This document shows positions 40,030 to 48,983 of a stretch of 64,000 nt of DNA, piece after piece. Both the position numbers and the translations under genes were made by a program. The DNA is from Nocardia aobensis NBRC 100429. Lineage in GTDB: Bacteria; Actinomycetota; Actinomycetes; Mycobacteriales; Mycobacteriaceae. The notes below the pieces were generated by a model that did no database searches, was not told the origin of the DNA, and was given only the letters and a program-made list of their open reading frames with translations. The first letter of the stretch is position 1, and each line of letters begins with the position of its first letter. The stretch spans positions 1 through 64,000 of the forward strand of contig NZ_BAFQ01000142.1 of the NCBI RefSeq assembly GCF_000308375.1. Reading direction: 5' to 3'.

Positions 40030-41242
40030 CGCTGTGCAGACGCGCGGCGGCCACCGCGCGGCGCGCGTCGCGGACGGGCAGCAGCCGCAGCGCGTGTTCG
40101 TGGATCGCGATGTCACCGGGCGCTTTCGCGCCGTAGTCCAGGGCGTATTCGGCCTCGCCGGCCGACAGGACCGCAGTGCGGATGCCCACCTCGAGGTGTT
40201 CGCGCCATTCGACGATGCCCGGTGTCTGCGATCCCGGCAGCAGCGGGCCGCGATACAGCCGCACGGCAGTGGCGGTGTCTCCGGCGGCCAGGGCGGCGAG
40301 CATTTCGGTCGCATCGCAGGAGACCGGTGTGGTCAGCCGATAGACCCGATTACTGATATCGCCGCCGGTGGCGCGGCGCAGATGCGAGACGTCGGCCTTG
40401 AGCGTGCTGGAACCGGTGGGCCGGTCGCCATAGACGGCCAGCTGCAACCGTTCCGGCGTGTAGCCGTCGGGTTCGAGGGCCAGCAAAGTGAGGATTTCGA
40501 GCAACCGCCGGCGCAGCCGCAGCGGCCGCCCACCCCTGGTCAGCGCGGCGGCGCCGAGACATTCCAGGCGCACCCCGGCGGCCGTATTCGCCACGCCGCC
40601 TTGTAGTTTCGCTTCCACGGCCGCAGTCAGCGACAACACCGTCGACATGGCCAGCGGATGCGAGCGATCCCAGGTGGTGGACAGATCCAGCACGCCGAGT
40701 TGCCGGCCGTCGGCCGCGCGGATCGGCGCGCAGTAGCAGACCCAGCCGTGCAGCGCCTCGACCAGATGTTCGGCGGAGAACACACTGCTGGGGCGGCCGG
40801 TGTGCAATGCCAGCGACAGCGCGTTGGTGCCCATGTGGTTCTCGTCCCAGCGACCGCCGGGGGTGAAGCCGACCCGCTCGGCACGCCGTCGCATCACCTG
40901 ACCACCGTCGGACCACAGAATGGTTCCCGCTTCGTCGGTGACGGCGGCGACGAATCCGGCGTCGTGGGTGATGCTGTGCAGCTGATCGGAGAGTTCGGCG
41001 ATGGGAGCGCGCAGTGGCGAATCGGCCCATTTCGACGCGACGTCCCCGGCTACCGCGGGCGCGCAGTCGGTGGCGGGGTCGACGAACGCTCGGGATCGCA
41101 CCCAGGACTGCGCCACATCGGCCCGGGGTTGCGCCGCATCGGTTTCGGGCGCCTCGCGCACCGGAACCCAGCGCGCCCACTGCCGTTCCAATGCCGCACG
41201 TCGCCGCAGCAGAGCGCTGTCCTGTCCTGATCGCATCCGCAT
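40016..41242 (-). CDS. GAF-domain regulator with SARP/BTAD-like output
   Basis: About 408 residues. An acetoin-regulator-like N-terminus and GAF region (VGFTPGGRWDENHMGTNALS, VCYCAPI) occupy residues 75-225. The C-terminus is not a sigma-54/Fis output: it has a winged-helix-like segment (RLRRRLLEILTLLALEPDG, then ERLQLAVYGDRP) and a BTAD-like helical repeat. It lies just upstream of the aldehyde dehydrogenase operon on the same strand, so it is probably its activator. Confidence 0.82.
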   Translation of the reverse strand: MRMRSGQDSALLRRRAALERQWARWVPVREAPETDAAQPRADVAQSWVRSRAFVDPATDCAPAVAGDVASKWADSPLRAPIAELSDQLHSITHDAGFVAAVTDEAGTILWSDGGQVMRRRAERVGFTPGGRWDENHMGTNALSLALHTGRPSSVFSAEHLVEALHGWVCYCAPIRAADGRQLGVLDLSTTWDRSHPLAMSTVLSLTAAVEAKLQGGVANTAAGVRLECLGAAALTRGGRPLRLRRRLLEILTLLALEPDGYTPERLQLAVYGDRPTGSSTLKADVSHLRRATGGDISNRVYRLTTPVSCDATEMLAALAAGDTATAVRLYRGPLLPGSQTPGIVEWREHLEVGIRTAVLSAGEAEYALDYGAKAPGDIAIHEHALRLLPVRDARRAVAAARLHSALRS

Positions 41243-41383
41243 CTCACCCGTCGCCGCTCGGTCCGCACCGTGCGTTCCGGCGGTGCCTGGGGCCGGGCCG
41301 CACATCGTCGGCTCGGCCCCATTGTCCAGCAGGCCGGCTCGCCGCGGGAGCGAAACCGGCCGGTGCGCACCGTCGAACTCGGC

Positions 41384-41887
41384 TCAGATGGGCGTCAATT
41401 CGAAGACCCGGAACCGGCGCGCGCCCGCCAGACGCTGTTCCATGGTGTATCCGGGCCAATAGGCCACCGCGCGGGCCCAGGCGTCCTCGCGCTCGGCTCC
41501 GCTCAGGTGCCGGACCCGCACCTTGATTCGCCTACCGCCACTGTGGATTTCGGCGTCGGAGGCGGCGGCCAGATTCGCCGACCAGGACGGATGTTCCGGC
41601 CGCCCCCAGTTGGACCCGATCAGCAGATACCGCTCGGGCCCGTCCGGTACGTACAACAGCGACACCGTCCGCGGCAAGCCGGATTTACGTCCGCGCACCG
41701 TCAACTCCATCGACGGCAGGCCCGCCAGGTCGAGCACGCCGTGCCGGCCGCCGGTGAGCCGGCGGATGACGCGTTCCAGCACGATGACGACCGGGCCGGT
41801 ACGCATCACCCACGGGATGCGCGCGATCGCGCGTCCCAGGGCCGAGAGCGGATTGCCGATACGTGAGCGACGAGTGCGGTCCGACAT
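41384..41887 (-). CDS. DUF385-family nitroreductase/quinone reductase-like protein
   Basis: 167 residues with MELTVRGRKSGLPRTVSLLYV and LLIGSNWGRPEHPSWSANL, the core of the F420-dependent Ddn-like family. The short split-barrel fold is full length and the N-terminus is basic. It lies 6 bases after msrA on the same strand and may share its stress promoter. Confidence 0.85.
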   Translation of the reverse strand: MSDRTRRSRIGNPLSALGRAIARIPWVMRTGPVVIVLERVIRRLTGGRHGVLDLAGLPSMELTVRGRKSGLPRTVSLLYVPDGPERYLLIGSNWGRPEHPSWSANLAAASDAEIHSGGRRIKVRVRHLSGAEREDAWARAVAYWPGYTMEQRLAGARRFRVFELTPI

Positions 41888-41893
41888 GCCGGC

Positions 41894-42409
41894 CTACTGC
41901 GGGGTCGCGGCGCGCTTGGGCAGCTTCCAGCCCGGCCGGGGGAAGTGGCAGGTGTAGCCGTTCGGATAACGCTGCAGGTAGTCCTGATGCTCCGGCTCGG
42001 CCTCCCAGAAATCGGACGCCGGGGTCACCTCGGTGACCACCTTGCCCGGCCACAGCCCGGAGGCGTCCACATCGGCGATCGTGTCCAGCGCGACCGCCTT
42101 CTGCTCGTCGTCGAGGTAGAAGATCGCGGACCGATAGCTGCTGCCGACATCGTTGCCCTGGCGATCCTTCGTCGACGGATCGTGGATCTGGAAGAAGAAC
42201 TCGAGCAGGGCCCGGTAATCGGTGCGCGCGGGGTCGTAGACGATCTCCACGGCCTCGGCATGCCCGGGATGGTTGCGGTAGGTGGGGTGATCGTTGCGCC
42301 CGCCGGTGTATCCGACGCGCGTGGAAATCACACCCGGCTGCTTGCGGATCAGCTCCTCCATACCCCAGAAGCATCCGCCTGCCAGAATCGCCGTGCGCGT
42401 ATCGGTCAC
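41894..42409 (-). CDS. msrA: peptide-methionine (S)-S-oxide reductase
   Basis: 171 residues with the catalytic GGCFWG (Cys 13) and the family core [15 protein letters not shown] and GHAEAVEI. It repairs oxidised methionine. A putative sigma-F promoter lies 112-136 bases upstream of the start, next to the stress-signalling block. Confidence 0.95.
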   Translation of the reverse strand: MTDTRTAILAGGCFWGMEELIRKQPGVISTRVGYTGGRNDHPTYRNHPGHAEAVEIVYDPARTDYRALLEFFFQIHDPSTKDRQGNDVGSSYRSAIFYLDDEQKAVALDTIADVDASGLWPGKVVTEVTPASDFWEAEPEHQDYLQRYPNGYTCHFPRPGWKLPKRAATPQ

Positions 42410-42520
42410 GCTTCCTCCTTCGAATCGGGTCCCCGCCCCAAGTCTCGCACCGGTACAACCCCGGTGGGGGCCCGAAAAATCCCGCCGCGGCCCGCGCCTC
42501 GCCCGCCTGCTGCCTACCGC

Positions 42521-42545
42521 ATACCCGCTCCCCGCGCGGATTAAC
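42521..42545 (-). promoter_or_regulatory. putative sigma-F promoter before msrA
   Basis: On the minus strand GTTA, 15 bases, GGGTAT, close to the actinobacterial sigma-B/F consensus GTTT-N15-17-GGGTAT. Confidence 0.5.
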
Positions 42546-42548
42546 GGA

Positions 42549-43046
42549 CTACCCCCGGTCGTGTCCCGCGGTCGACTCGGAACCCGTTGGCGCCGAGACG
42601 ATTTCGGTCCGCATCACCACACGGGTGCCGTCGGCGCCGGTGGTGATCTCGACATCGCGCACCAGGGCCCGCATGATCGACAGTCCCCGCCCGCGCACAG
42701 GATCCGGAACCTCGGGACGGGGTTCCCAGCTGCCGTGGTCGACGATGGTCAGGTACAGGTCCGGCCCGCTGATCTCCGCACGCAGCCCCACCATGCCGGC
42801 GCCCTCGCGGTAACCGTGCTCCACGGCATTCGTGCACGCCTCGTCCACCGCCAGCAACAGATCGTAGATCTGTTCCGAGCCGATTCCCCCGCGCTCGAGC
42901 CAGGCCCGCAGATCGTGACGCACCTCGGCGATCCGGTCGGCCTGCGACGGGAAATTCGCCTCGAAGGGGGCCACCCGTAGCGGGTGCGGCTCGCGCAGCG
43001 CGGGCCCTGGGGCGGGGTCGCCCGGGGGATCTGGAAATCCGCTCAT
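42549..43046 (-). CDS. RsbW-like anti-sigma serine kinase
   Basis: About 165 residues: a GHKL ATPase with the N-box [12 protein letters not shown] (about 88) and G-box [11 protein letters not shown] (about 132). These kinases bind a sigma factor or phosphorylate a STAS antagonist. ATG 43046 preferred; a GTG 33 bases earlier is possible. It follows sigF after about 100 bases and may form a second partner switch. Confidence 0.88.
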   Translation of the reverse strand: MSGFPDPPGDPAPGPALREPHPLRVAPFEANFPSQADRIAEVRHDLRAWLERGGIGSEQIYDLLLAVDEACTNAVEHGYREGAGMVGLRAEISGPDLYLTIVDHGSWEPRPEVPDPVRGRGLSIMRALVRDVEITTGADGTRVVMRTEIVSAPTGSESTAGHDRG

Positions 43047-43145
43047 GTCCTCATTCCGATCGCAACCGATGATCTCCACTCGATGATCTCCTCGGCATCC
43101 GCGATACCCCCTTTCCCGCGCGCCATGCGGCGCCGTCGGCCTACC

Positions 43146-43940
43146 TCAGTCGCGCAGCGCCTTCTCGCGCAGCTGTTTGAGCGTTCTGGTCAGGATCCGC
43201 GACACCTGCATCTGCGAACACCCGAGTTCCCGCGCGATCTGTTCCTGCGTCATTCCGCCGAAGAAACGCATGGTCAGCACGTACCGCTCCTTCTCCGGCA
43301 GCGCATCGATGAGCGGCTTCACCGTCAGAGTGTCGTCGATCGCGCCGAAAGTCGGATCCACGTCGCCCAGCGTGTCGAGGATCGCATTCCCGCGGCTGTC
43401 GTCCTCCGAGGTCGGCGTGTCCAGCGATTGGGTCTGGTAGGCGTTGCGGGCGATCAGCGCCTGCGTCACCTCGCCCAGGTCGGCGTCCATCTCCTCGGCG
43501 ATCTCCCGCGCCCGCGGCATCCGGCCCAGCTGTTGCGACAACGTCTCCACGGTCGGTCCCAGCGCGGTCTGGATCTCCTTGATCCGCCGGGGCACGCGCA
43601 GGGCCCAGGTGTGATCGCGGAAGTGGCGGCGCACCTCGCCCATCACCGTCGGCACCGCGAAGGCGAGGAACGGCGACCCCTGCGTGGGATCGAACCGGTC
43701 GACGGCCGCGACCAGGCCGACCCGGGCGATCTGCAGGAGATCCTCGAAGTTCTCGCCGCGCCCGCTGAACTTGCGCGCGATGTGCTCGGCCAGCGGCAGA
43801 CACCGGTTGATGATTCGTTCGCGCAGCCGGTCGTGTTCCGGATCGTCCTCGGGGAGGGCGGCGAGCTCGACGAACAGCGGCGCGACGTCGTCGTAGCCGT
43901 CGGGATGGCGCGTGGTGCCCGAACCGTTCTCAGTCGACAT
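43146..43940 (-). CDS. sigF: SigF/SigB-family RNA polymerase sigma factor
   Basis: About 264 residues with sigma region 2 (FEDLLQIARVGLVAAVDRFD), region 3 and region 4 helix-turn-helix (MTQEQIARELGCSQMQVSRIL). Length and lack of region 1 place it in the stress/sporulation group. It overlaps the upstream anti-sigma gene by about 11 bases, the same order as usfX-sigF in mycobacteria. A GTG at 43952 is an alternative start. Confidence 0.94.
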   Translation of the reverse strand: MSTENGSGTTRHPDGYDDVAPLFVELAALPEDDPEHDRLRERIINRCLPLAEHIARKFSGRGENFEDLLQIARVGLVAAVDRFDPTQGSPFLAFAVPTVMGEVRRHFRDHTWALRVPRRIKEIQTALGPTVETLSQQLGRMPRAREIAEEMDADLGEVTQALIARNAYQTQSLDTPTSEDDSRGNAILDTLGDVDPTFGAIDDTLTVKPLIDALPEKERYVLTMRFFGGMTQEQIARELGCSQMQVSRILTRTLKQLREKALRD

Positions 43941-44364
43941 CGGTTCCGCCACGTGCCCAGCGGAACTCGACGACGGTCGGGTGCCCGCCCACGGATGCGT
44001 CGTAGTCCGAACTCTCGGTCTTCACCCACTGGGTCAGCGTCGAGACGATATGCCAGCCGAAGCTGTTGGTGTCCGGGCCGCCCGCGGTCGTGGTGACAGC
44101 GGATACGCGCACGTCCATGGTGGTATCGGTCGCGCTGAATGTGCAATCGATCACCGACTCGGCGGCCGCGTCCACGATCAGCGCGCTGACCACCTCGTCG
44201 ACGGCCAGACGGATATCGGTGGCCTCGTCGATACCGAAATCCGCGACCAGAGCGACGGTTTCGGTCAACGCCCGGACCATCATCAATTGCGCCGCATCGG
44301 CCGGTACCTGGAATCCGACCGCAGTGGTCCCCGCGTCCGGGGACACTTTCTCGACCATGCCCAT
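43930..44364 (-). CDS. UsfX/RsbW-like anti-sigma factor
   Basis: 144 residues with a reduced GHKL ATPase fold: N-box-like AVDEVVSALIVDAA, where the usual Asn is not evident, and GWHIVSTLTQWV at the G-box. ATG 44364 has GGGAG 6 bases upstream. It is translationally coupled to sigF, so it most likely binds and inhibits SigF; kinase activity may be weak or absent. Confidence 0.86.
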   Translation of the reverse strand: MGMVEKVSPDAGTTAVGFQVPADAAQLMMVRALTETVALVADFGIDEATDIRLAVDEVVSALIVDAAAESVIDCTFSATDTTMDVRVSAVTTTAGGPDTNSFGWHIVSTLTQWVKTESSDYDASVGGHPTVVEFRWARGGTDVD

Positions 44365-44452
44365 TCGTTGCTCCCAAATATCGTGCCGCGAAACGATTTC
44401 ACAGCGTACGCGAGCGCCCGCCCGACGCCCGCCGATCGCGGTGCAGGCCCCC

Positions 44453-44477
44453 GTTCCGATCGCGCCGAAACGGGTAT
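44453..44477 (+). promoter_or_regulatory. putative sigma-F promoter before the STAS gene
   Basis: GTTC, 15 bases, GGGTAT, matching GTTT-N15-17-GGGTAT with one mismatch in the -35 box, 115 bases before the chosen start. Confidence 0.6.
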
Positions 44478-44591
44478 GTTGGTCAGCGGCGAATCGTCGC
44501 CACGCCGCGGACAGCGGCGCAGATCGGAATACGCCGGAGGTATCGAAGTGGCGAAATGCGGTACGAATCGCCTCGCGCTGGGATCGGCGCG

Positions 44592-44960
44592 ATGAGCGGC
44601 GAACGGGTGTCGCCGCTGCTGCGCGTCGAGCAGCGCACGGAAGGTTCGGCCGTGGTCGTGACCGTGGCCGGTGAGGTGGACATGAACTCCGCGCCGGAGC
44701 TGCAATCGGCCCTCGACCAGGCGTTGCAGGACGAGCCCACCGCCGTGGTGCTGGACATGACCGAGGTCGGTTTCCTCGGGTCGGCCGGGCTGAGTGTGCT
44801 GCTCGCCAGTTCCCAGTCCACCGCGACGGGGAGCCTGCGGGTGGTCGCGTCGCCCGCGGTGCGGCGCCCGATCGAGGTGACCTCGCTGGACGCGTTGCTG
44901 CGGCTGTTCCCGACCGTCGCGGACGCGCTGGCCGCGCCGGAGCAGACCACCTCGGCCTGA
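44592..44960 (+). CDS. STAS-domain anti-sigma factor antagonist
   Basis: About 122 residues: a SpoIIAA/RsbV-like fold with VVVTVAGEVDMNSAPEL, then AVVLDMTEVGFLGSAGLSVLL, where the phosphorylatable Ser (FLGSAG) sits. It would release SigF by binding its anti-sigma factor. Start uncertain: an in-frame ATG at 44556 is possible. Divergent from usfX-sigF with a sigma-F-like promoter, a feedback arrangement. Confidence 0.9.
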   Translation: MSGERVSPLLRVEQRTEGSAVVVTVAGEVDMNSAPELQSALDQALQDEPTAVVLDMTEVGFLGSAGLSVLLASSQSTATGSLRVVASPAVRRPIEVTSLDALLRLFPTVADALAAPEQTTSA

Positions 44961-44996
44961 TCCGGCGCCCGTCCGGCGCGTTTCTCGCCGTCGGCT

Positions 44997-45443
44997 TCAT
45001 CGCTGACGTGGCAACCGGACGACCTGAACGAAGAATTCGTCGATGTGCTTGATCGCGGCGATGAATTGATCCAGGTCGACCGGTTTGGTCACATAGGCGT
45101 TGGCGTGCAGCCGATAACTGCGCAGAATGTCCTCTTCGGCCGCCGAGGTGGTGAGCACCACCACCGGAATATGGCTGAGGTCGGGATCGGATTTGATCTT
45201 TTCCAGAACTTGGCGGCCGTCGTATTTCGGCAGGTTCAGATCGAGCAGAATCAGATCGGGCCGCGGCGCCTGCGCGAATTCCCCCTGCCGGTAGAGGAAG
45301 TCGAGCGCCTCCTGGCCGTCGCGGGCGACGTGCAGCGTATTGCCGATCTTGTTGTCCTCGAACGCCTCCCGCGTCATCAGCTCGTCGCCGGGGTCGTCCT
45401 CCACGAGCAGGATGTCGATGGGCTGGCTCACCGGTGCGGTCAT
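44997..45443 (-). CDS. single-domain response regulator
   Basis: 148 residues, receiver domain only: acidic pocket VEDDPGDE, phosphoacceptor in LILLDLNLPKYDG, TT in VVLTTSAAEED, and KPVDLDQF. The RcpB-like sequence lacks an output domain. ATG 45443 overlaps the histidine kinase stop (ATGA), so both act together. Confidence 0.93.
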   Translation of the reverse strand: MTAPVSQPIDILLVEDDPGDELMTREAFEDNKIGNTLHVARDGQEALDFLYRQGEFAQAPRPDLILLDLNLPKYDGRQVLEKIKSDPDLSHIPVVVLTTSAAEEDILRSYRLHANAYVTKPVDLDQFIAAIKHIDEFFVQVVRLPRQR

Positions 45444-47053
45444 GCGTCGGCTCCTTCGGATACGGGTTCGATCAGTGCGGGGGCGGCGGCCTCGGTCGCC
45501 AGGGTGAAGCGGAACCGGGCGCCGCCGGTGTACTCGGTGTCGATCCACAGGTCCCCGCCGTGGTATTCGACGATCTTCTTGCACAGCGCCAGGCCGATCC
45601 CGGTGCCGCCGTAGTCCTCCCGATTGTGCAGGCGCTGGAAGATCACGAAGACCTTGTCCGCAAATTCCGGCGCGATGCCGATCCCGTTGTCGGACACCGA
45701 GAATCGCCATTCGTCGGGCTCATCGCCCGGCTCGCACTCGATGCGCACCACCGGCGCGGTGCCGGGGGTGCGGAATTTCACGGCATTGCCGATGAGGTTC
45801 TGCCACAACATGGTGAGCAGGGTCGGCTGGCCCGCGACCTCGGGCATCCGCTCCGGACGCTCGATCACCGCGCCGGATTCCTCGATCGCGCCGGACAGGT
45901 TGTCCAATGCCGAATCCAGGGCGCCGTCCAGTGCCACCATCTCGTTGCCCTCGATCACCCGGCCCACGCGCGAGAAGGTCAGCAGATCGTTGATCAGCCG
46001 CTGCATCCGCTTGGCGCCGTCGACGGCGTAGTCGATGTACTGTTTGGCCCGCTCGTCGAGCTGATCGCCGTAGCGTTTCTCCAGCAGCTGACAGAACGCG
46101 GCGACCTTGCGCAGCGGTTCCTGCAGGTCGTGGGAGGCGACGTAGGCGAACTGCTCCAGTTCGGCATTGGAGCGGCGCAGCTGCACCGTCTGGCGATCCA
46201 GATCGTCGGCCTGCCGCGCGAGCAGGTCCTCCTGTGCGCGCGAGGACCCCAGTTCGGAGACGATGCGCACGCGCATCTCCTCCACCGCCTCGGCGACGGT
46301 CGCCAGGTCGGCCGGTCCGTGCGCCTCGATGTGATGATCGAATTCGCCTGCCGAAACCCGCCGGGACGCCTCGGTGAGCTCGTCGAGCGGCCGGGCGACC
46401 AGCCGCCGGATCAGCACGGTCAGCGCCAGGCCGGTGAGCAGGATGAGGACGACCACCGCGATCAGCACACCGTCGCGCAGGGAACGCGCGTTGTCGAGGT
46501 CGTGGCGGTCCTGGGCGATCGCGGCCGCCGAGTCCGCGTTCTGCGTGGCGAACTTCGCGCGGATCTCGTCGAACAGGGCCTTGCCCCGCGTGACCATGGC
46601 GGCGGATTCGGCCGGCGACACCTTGCCCGCCGCCGCGATCATCGGCTGCACGTATTCGGTACGCCAGCGCTGAGCGGCAGCCTCGACGGCGTCCAGATCG
46701 CCGAGCAGCGTGGTGTGGCCGGCGGCCACCTCACGCAAGCGCCCCGCGGCGGCGGCCTCGTCGGTGACGCCCCGGTTGTAGGGCTGCAGGAACTGCTCGT
46801 CGGCCGAGATGGCGTAGCCGCGCAGGCCGGTTTCCTGGTTGATCAGGGCGGCCTGGAGCCGATAGGCCTCGGTCGCGGCGGGCTGGGCGCGATCGAGCAG
46901 CCGGTCTTCGATGGAGTCGGTGCGGGAGATCATCTGCGCGGCGGCGATCGCACCGGCGATCACCACCACGAGCATCAGGGCGAGGACCAGCTGAAACCAC
47001 ATCTGTGCGGTGAGCCGGCCGACGATCCCCTCACGGTGTCGGACGTCGTTCAC
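45440..47053 (-). CDS. CHASE3 sensor histidine kinase
   Basis: About 537 residues: membrane span (about 18-38), an outside CHASE3-like domain (about 45-190, with LQAALINQETGLRGYAIS), a second span (about 195-215), HAMP, HisKA with phospho-His in YVASHDLQEPLRKV (about 308) and HATPase with NLIGNAVKF and GGTGIGLALCKK. GTG 47053 makes a GTGA overlap with the phosphatase stop; GTG 47062 is also possible. The phyto-type H-box matches the response regulator beside it. Confidence 0.93.
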   Translation of the reverse strand: MNDVRHREGIVGRLTAQMWFQLVLALMLVVVIAGAIAAAQMISRTDSIEDRLLDRAQPAATEAYRLQAALINQETGLRGYAISADEQFLQPYNRGVTDEAAAAGRLREVAAGHTTLLGDLDAVEAAAQRWRTEYVQPMIAAAGKVSPAESAAMVTRGKALFDEIRAKFATQNADSAAAIAQDRHDLDNARSLRDGVLIAVVVLILLTGLALTVLIRRLVARPLDELTEASRRVSAGEFDHHIEAHGPADLATVAEAVEEMRVRIVSELGSSRAQEDLLARQADDLDRQTVQLRRSNAELEQFAYVASHDLQEPLRKVAAFCQLLEKRYGDQLDERAKQYIDYAVDGAKRMQRLINDLLTFSRVGRVIEGNEMVALDGALDSALDNLSGAIEESGAVIERPERMPEVAGQPTLLTMLWQNLIGNAVKFRTPGTAPVVRIECEPGDEPDEWRFSVSDNGIGIAPEFADKVFVIFQRLHNREDYGGTGIGLALCKKIVEYHGGDLWIDTEYTGGARFRFTLATEAAAPALIEPVSEGADA

Positions 47054-48501
47054 CGGACCCACTCACCCCCGTGCCAGCGCAGATAGACGATCGCCAGATC
47101 GTCGTCGAGTCCTCCGGCCGGGGCGGCCGCGGATTCGACCTGACCCAGCAATTCATCGAGATAGCGTGCGGGCTGTTCGACCGACACGCCCTTAGCCATC
47201 GCCAGCAGGCCGTCCTCACCGAGCCAGTTACCCGTGCCGGTGCGCACCTCGAACAGGCCGTCGGTGAACAGCACCAACCCGGTACCGGCGGGAACGGTCA
47301 CCTCGGTGACCGGCCAGTCCGCGCGCCCCGGCATGAAGCCCAGGGCCGGTCCGCCCGGCACCTCCAGCCATTCGGTACCGGTCGGCGAATGGACGAGCAT
47401 GCCGGGGTGACCGGCCCGGATCACCTCGACCGCGCCTCGACCCGGCGGGGCGTAGAGCGTAGTGAGCGTGGCGAACGTCTGCGGGCCGGTGCGCTCGGCG
47501 ACCAGCACCTCCTCCAGCAGTTGCAGCTGGCGAGGTCCGGTGATTCCGCTGAATACCAGTGTGCGCCAAGCCAATCGCAGGCCCACGCCGATCGCGGCCT
47601 CGTCCGGGCCATGGCCGGCCACATCGCCGATCAGCGCGTGCACCGTACCGTCGTCCTCCTGGACGACGTCGTAGAAATCGCCGCCGAGCAGCGAATGCGC
47701 GCGACCGGGGCGATACCGCGAGACCACATCGACTATCGGCGCACCGCGCAACAGCGGCTTGGGGAGCAGCCCGCGTTCCAGGCGCGCGTTCTCCTGGGCG
47801 CGCATGGTGCTCGCGCGCAGGGCCGCGGTGGTGCGCTCGGCCTGTTTGCGCTGGATCGCATACCGCACAGCCCGGCCGAACCACTCTGGCTCGACCCGGC
47901 CCTTCACCAGATAGTCCTGCGCGCCGGCCGCCATCGCGGCCAGCCCGGTCTGTTCCTCGTCCAGACCGGTCATCACCACGACCGCGACCTGATCGGTGTA
48001 TTCCCGCAACCGCGCGAGCGCGTCCAGGCCATGGGAATCGGGCAGATTCAGATCGAGCAGCACGCAGTCGGGCAGGCCCGCGGCCAGCCACGCGCCCGCT
48101 TCGGCGAGCGAGCGCACATGTTCCAGGCGCACGCCGGGCGCCCCGTCGGCGACGAGTTCCTCGACCAGCAGGGCATCACCCGGGTCGTCTTCGACCAGCA
48201 GGATCGTCTGCCCGAGCGGCGACCCGGTACCCAGCGGCGTGACGCCGTCGAGGGGTGGCCGCACGGTGGAGCCGCTGCTCTCGTCTCGAACGGATGCGGA
48301 ATTCGGACCCTCGGACGAGTGGCCCGCGGAACGGCTGGATACATCGCGAAACCGCGGGGTCTGTTCCGTCACCGCGACCGTGTGGGGGCGCGGAGCGCCG
48401 TCGATGCGACGAATGCGCACGGTGTCGGCCCGCAGCGCAACGGCTACATCGGACCGCGACGAGGGAACAGCAACCGTGCCTGGGACGGCACGCTTCGACA
48501 A
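47050..48501 (-). CDS. receiver-coupled PP2C (SpoIIE-type) phosphatase
   Basis: 483 residues: a disordered Ser/Thr-rich start (1-95), a receiver (about 98-215; LVEDDPGD, LLDLNLPDSHG with Asp about 150, Lys about 200) and a SpoIIE phosphatase (about 235-480; LLGGDFYD, LIGDVAGHG, and LDDDLAIV). TTG 48501 has GGAGG 5 bases upstream. It probably dephosphorylates a STAS antagonist when the receiver is phosphorylated by the adjacent kinase. Confidence 0.92.
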   Translation of the reverse strand: MSKRAVPGTVAVPSSRSDVAVALRADTVRIRRIDGAPRPHTVAVTEQTPRFRDVSSRSAGHSSEGPNSASVRDESSGSTVRPPLDGVTPLGTGSPLGQTILLVEDDPGDALLVEELVADGAPGVRLEHVRSLAEAGAWLAAGLPDCVLLDLNLPDSHGLDALARLREYTDQVAVVVMTGLDEEQTGLAAMAAGAQDYLVKGRVEPEWFGRAVRYAIQRKQAERTTAALRASTMRAQENARLERGLLPKPLLRGAPIVDVVSRYRPGRAHSLLGGDFYDVVQEDDGTVHALIGDVAGHGPDEAAIGVGLRLAWRTLVFSGITGPRQLQLLEEVLVAERTGPQTFATLTTLYAPPGRGAVEVIRAGHPGMLVHSPTGTEWLEVPGGPALGFMPGRADWPVTEVTVPAGTGLVLFTDGLFEVRTGTGNWLGEDGLLAMAKGVSVEQPARYLDELLGQVESAAAPAGGLDDDLAIVYLRWHGGEWVR

Positions 48502-48983
48502 TGCTGCCTCCGATCAAACGAAGTGGCGGCCCGAGCGCACGCCGACTTGCTCAGCGGCCCGTTTTTCGACCGTGAGGCTTGCCGATCCTATCGGACCCCG
48601 CCCGAACACGCTGCGCGCACCGGGGGGCAGGCCACGATCAGGACGTCGCGTCGGCACCGGCACGAGGCCGGAGAAGAGGCTGATGTACAACAGTTTTCGC
48701 GACGAGAGGCGCCGCCCCGCGCAGGGCGGCAGCGGTGCGCCGAACGCGCAATTTCGCCGTCCATACCGCGACCACCGCCGCATGCACCGCGATGACGATC
48801 AGTGATACCGAGCCGATCACCATGAGCAACGCAACCACGACTGTCCCGGTCCTCTCGAGTTGGATGTCCTGTGTACCGACGACAAGATGCCCCGAAACCC
48901 TCATATCAAACAGATAACGCGCGCGGGGCACGTCACATCCCTCCCGACCTGGTGTAACACTCGACCACAACACAGCGGATACT
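48502..48983. other. 482-base gap with only a doubtful small gene
   Basis: Between the phosphatase and the PAS-ANTAR gene. Apart from a candidate 66-residue membrane frame on the minus strand, it holds the two outward promoters; no clear operator seen. Confidence 0.4.
48638..48838 (-). CDS. possible small membrane protein (66 residues)
   Basis: A GTG start with GAGAGG 12 bases upstream opens a frame of one strong membrane span (residues 1-28) and a basic tail (LRVRRTAAALR). No family recognised. Span plus arginines is what a real small membrane protein would look like, but ribosome spacing is poor. Confidence 0.3.
   Translation of the reverse strand: MVALLMVIGSVSLIVIAVHAAVVAVWTAKLRVRRTAAALRGAAPLVAKTVVHQPLLRPRAGADATS

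Noticed and set aside
43100..43112. GGGTAT on the minus strand before the second RsbW-like gene
   Set aside because: No GTTN box occurs at the required 15-17 base spacing.
44370..44394. GTTT-N15-GGGAGC as a sigma-F promoter for usfX-sigF
   Set aside because: The -10 box would be the ribosome site itself, just before the start codon, so transcription would begin inside the gene.
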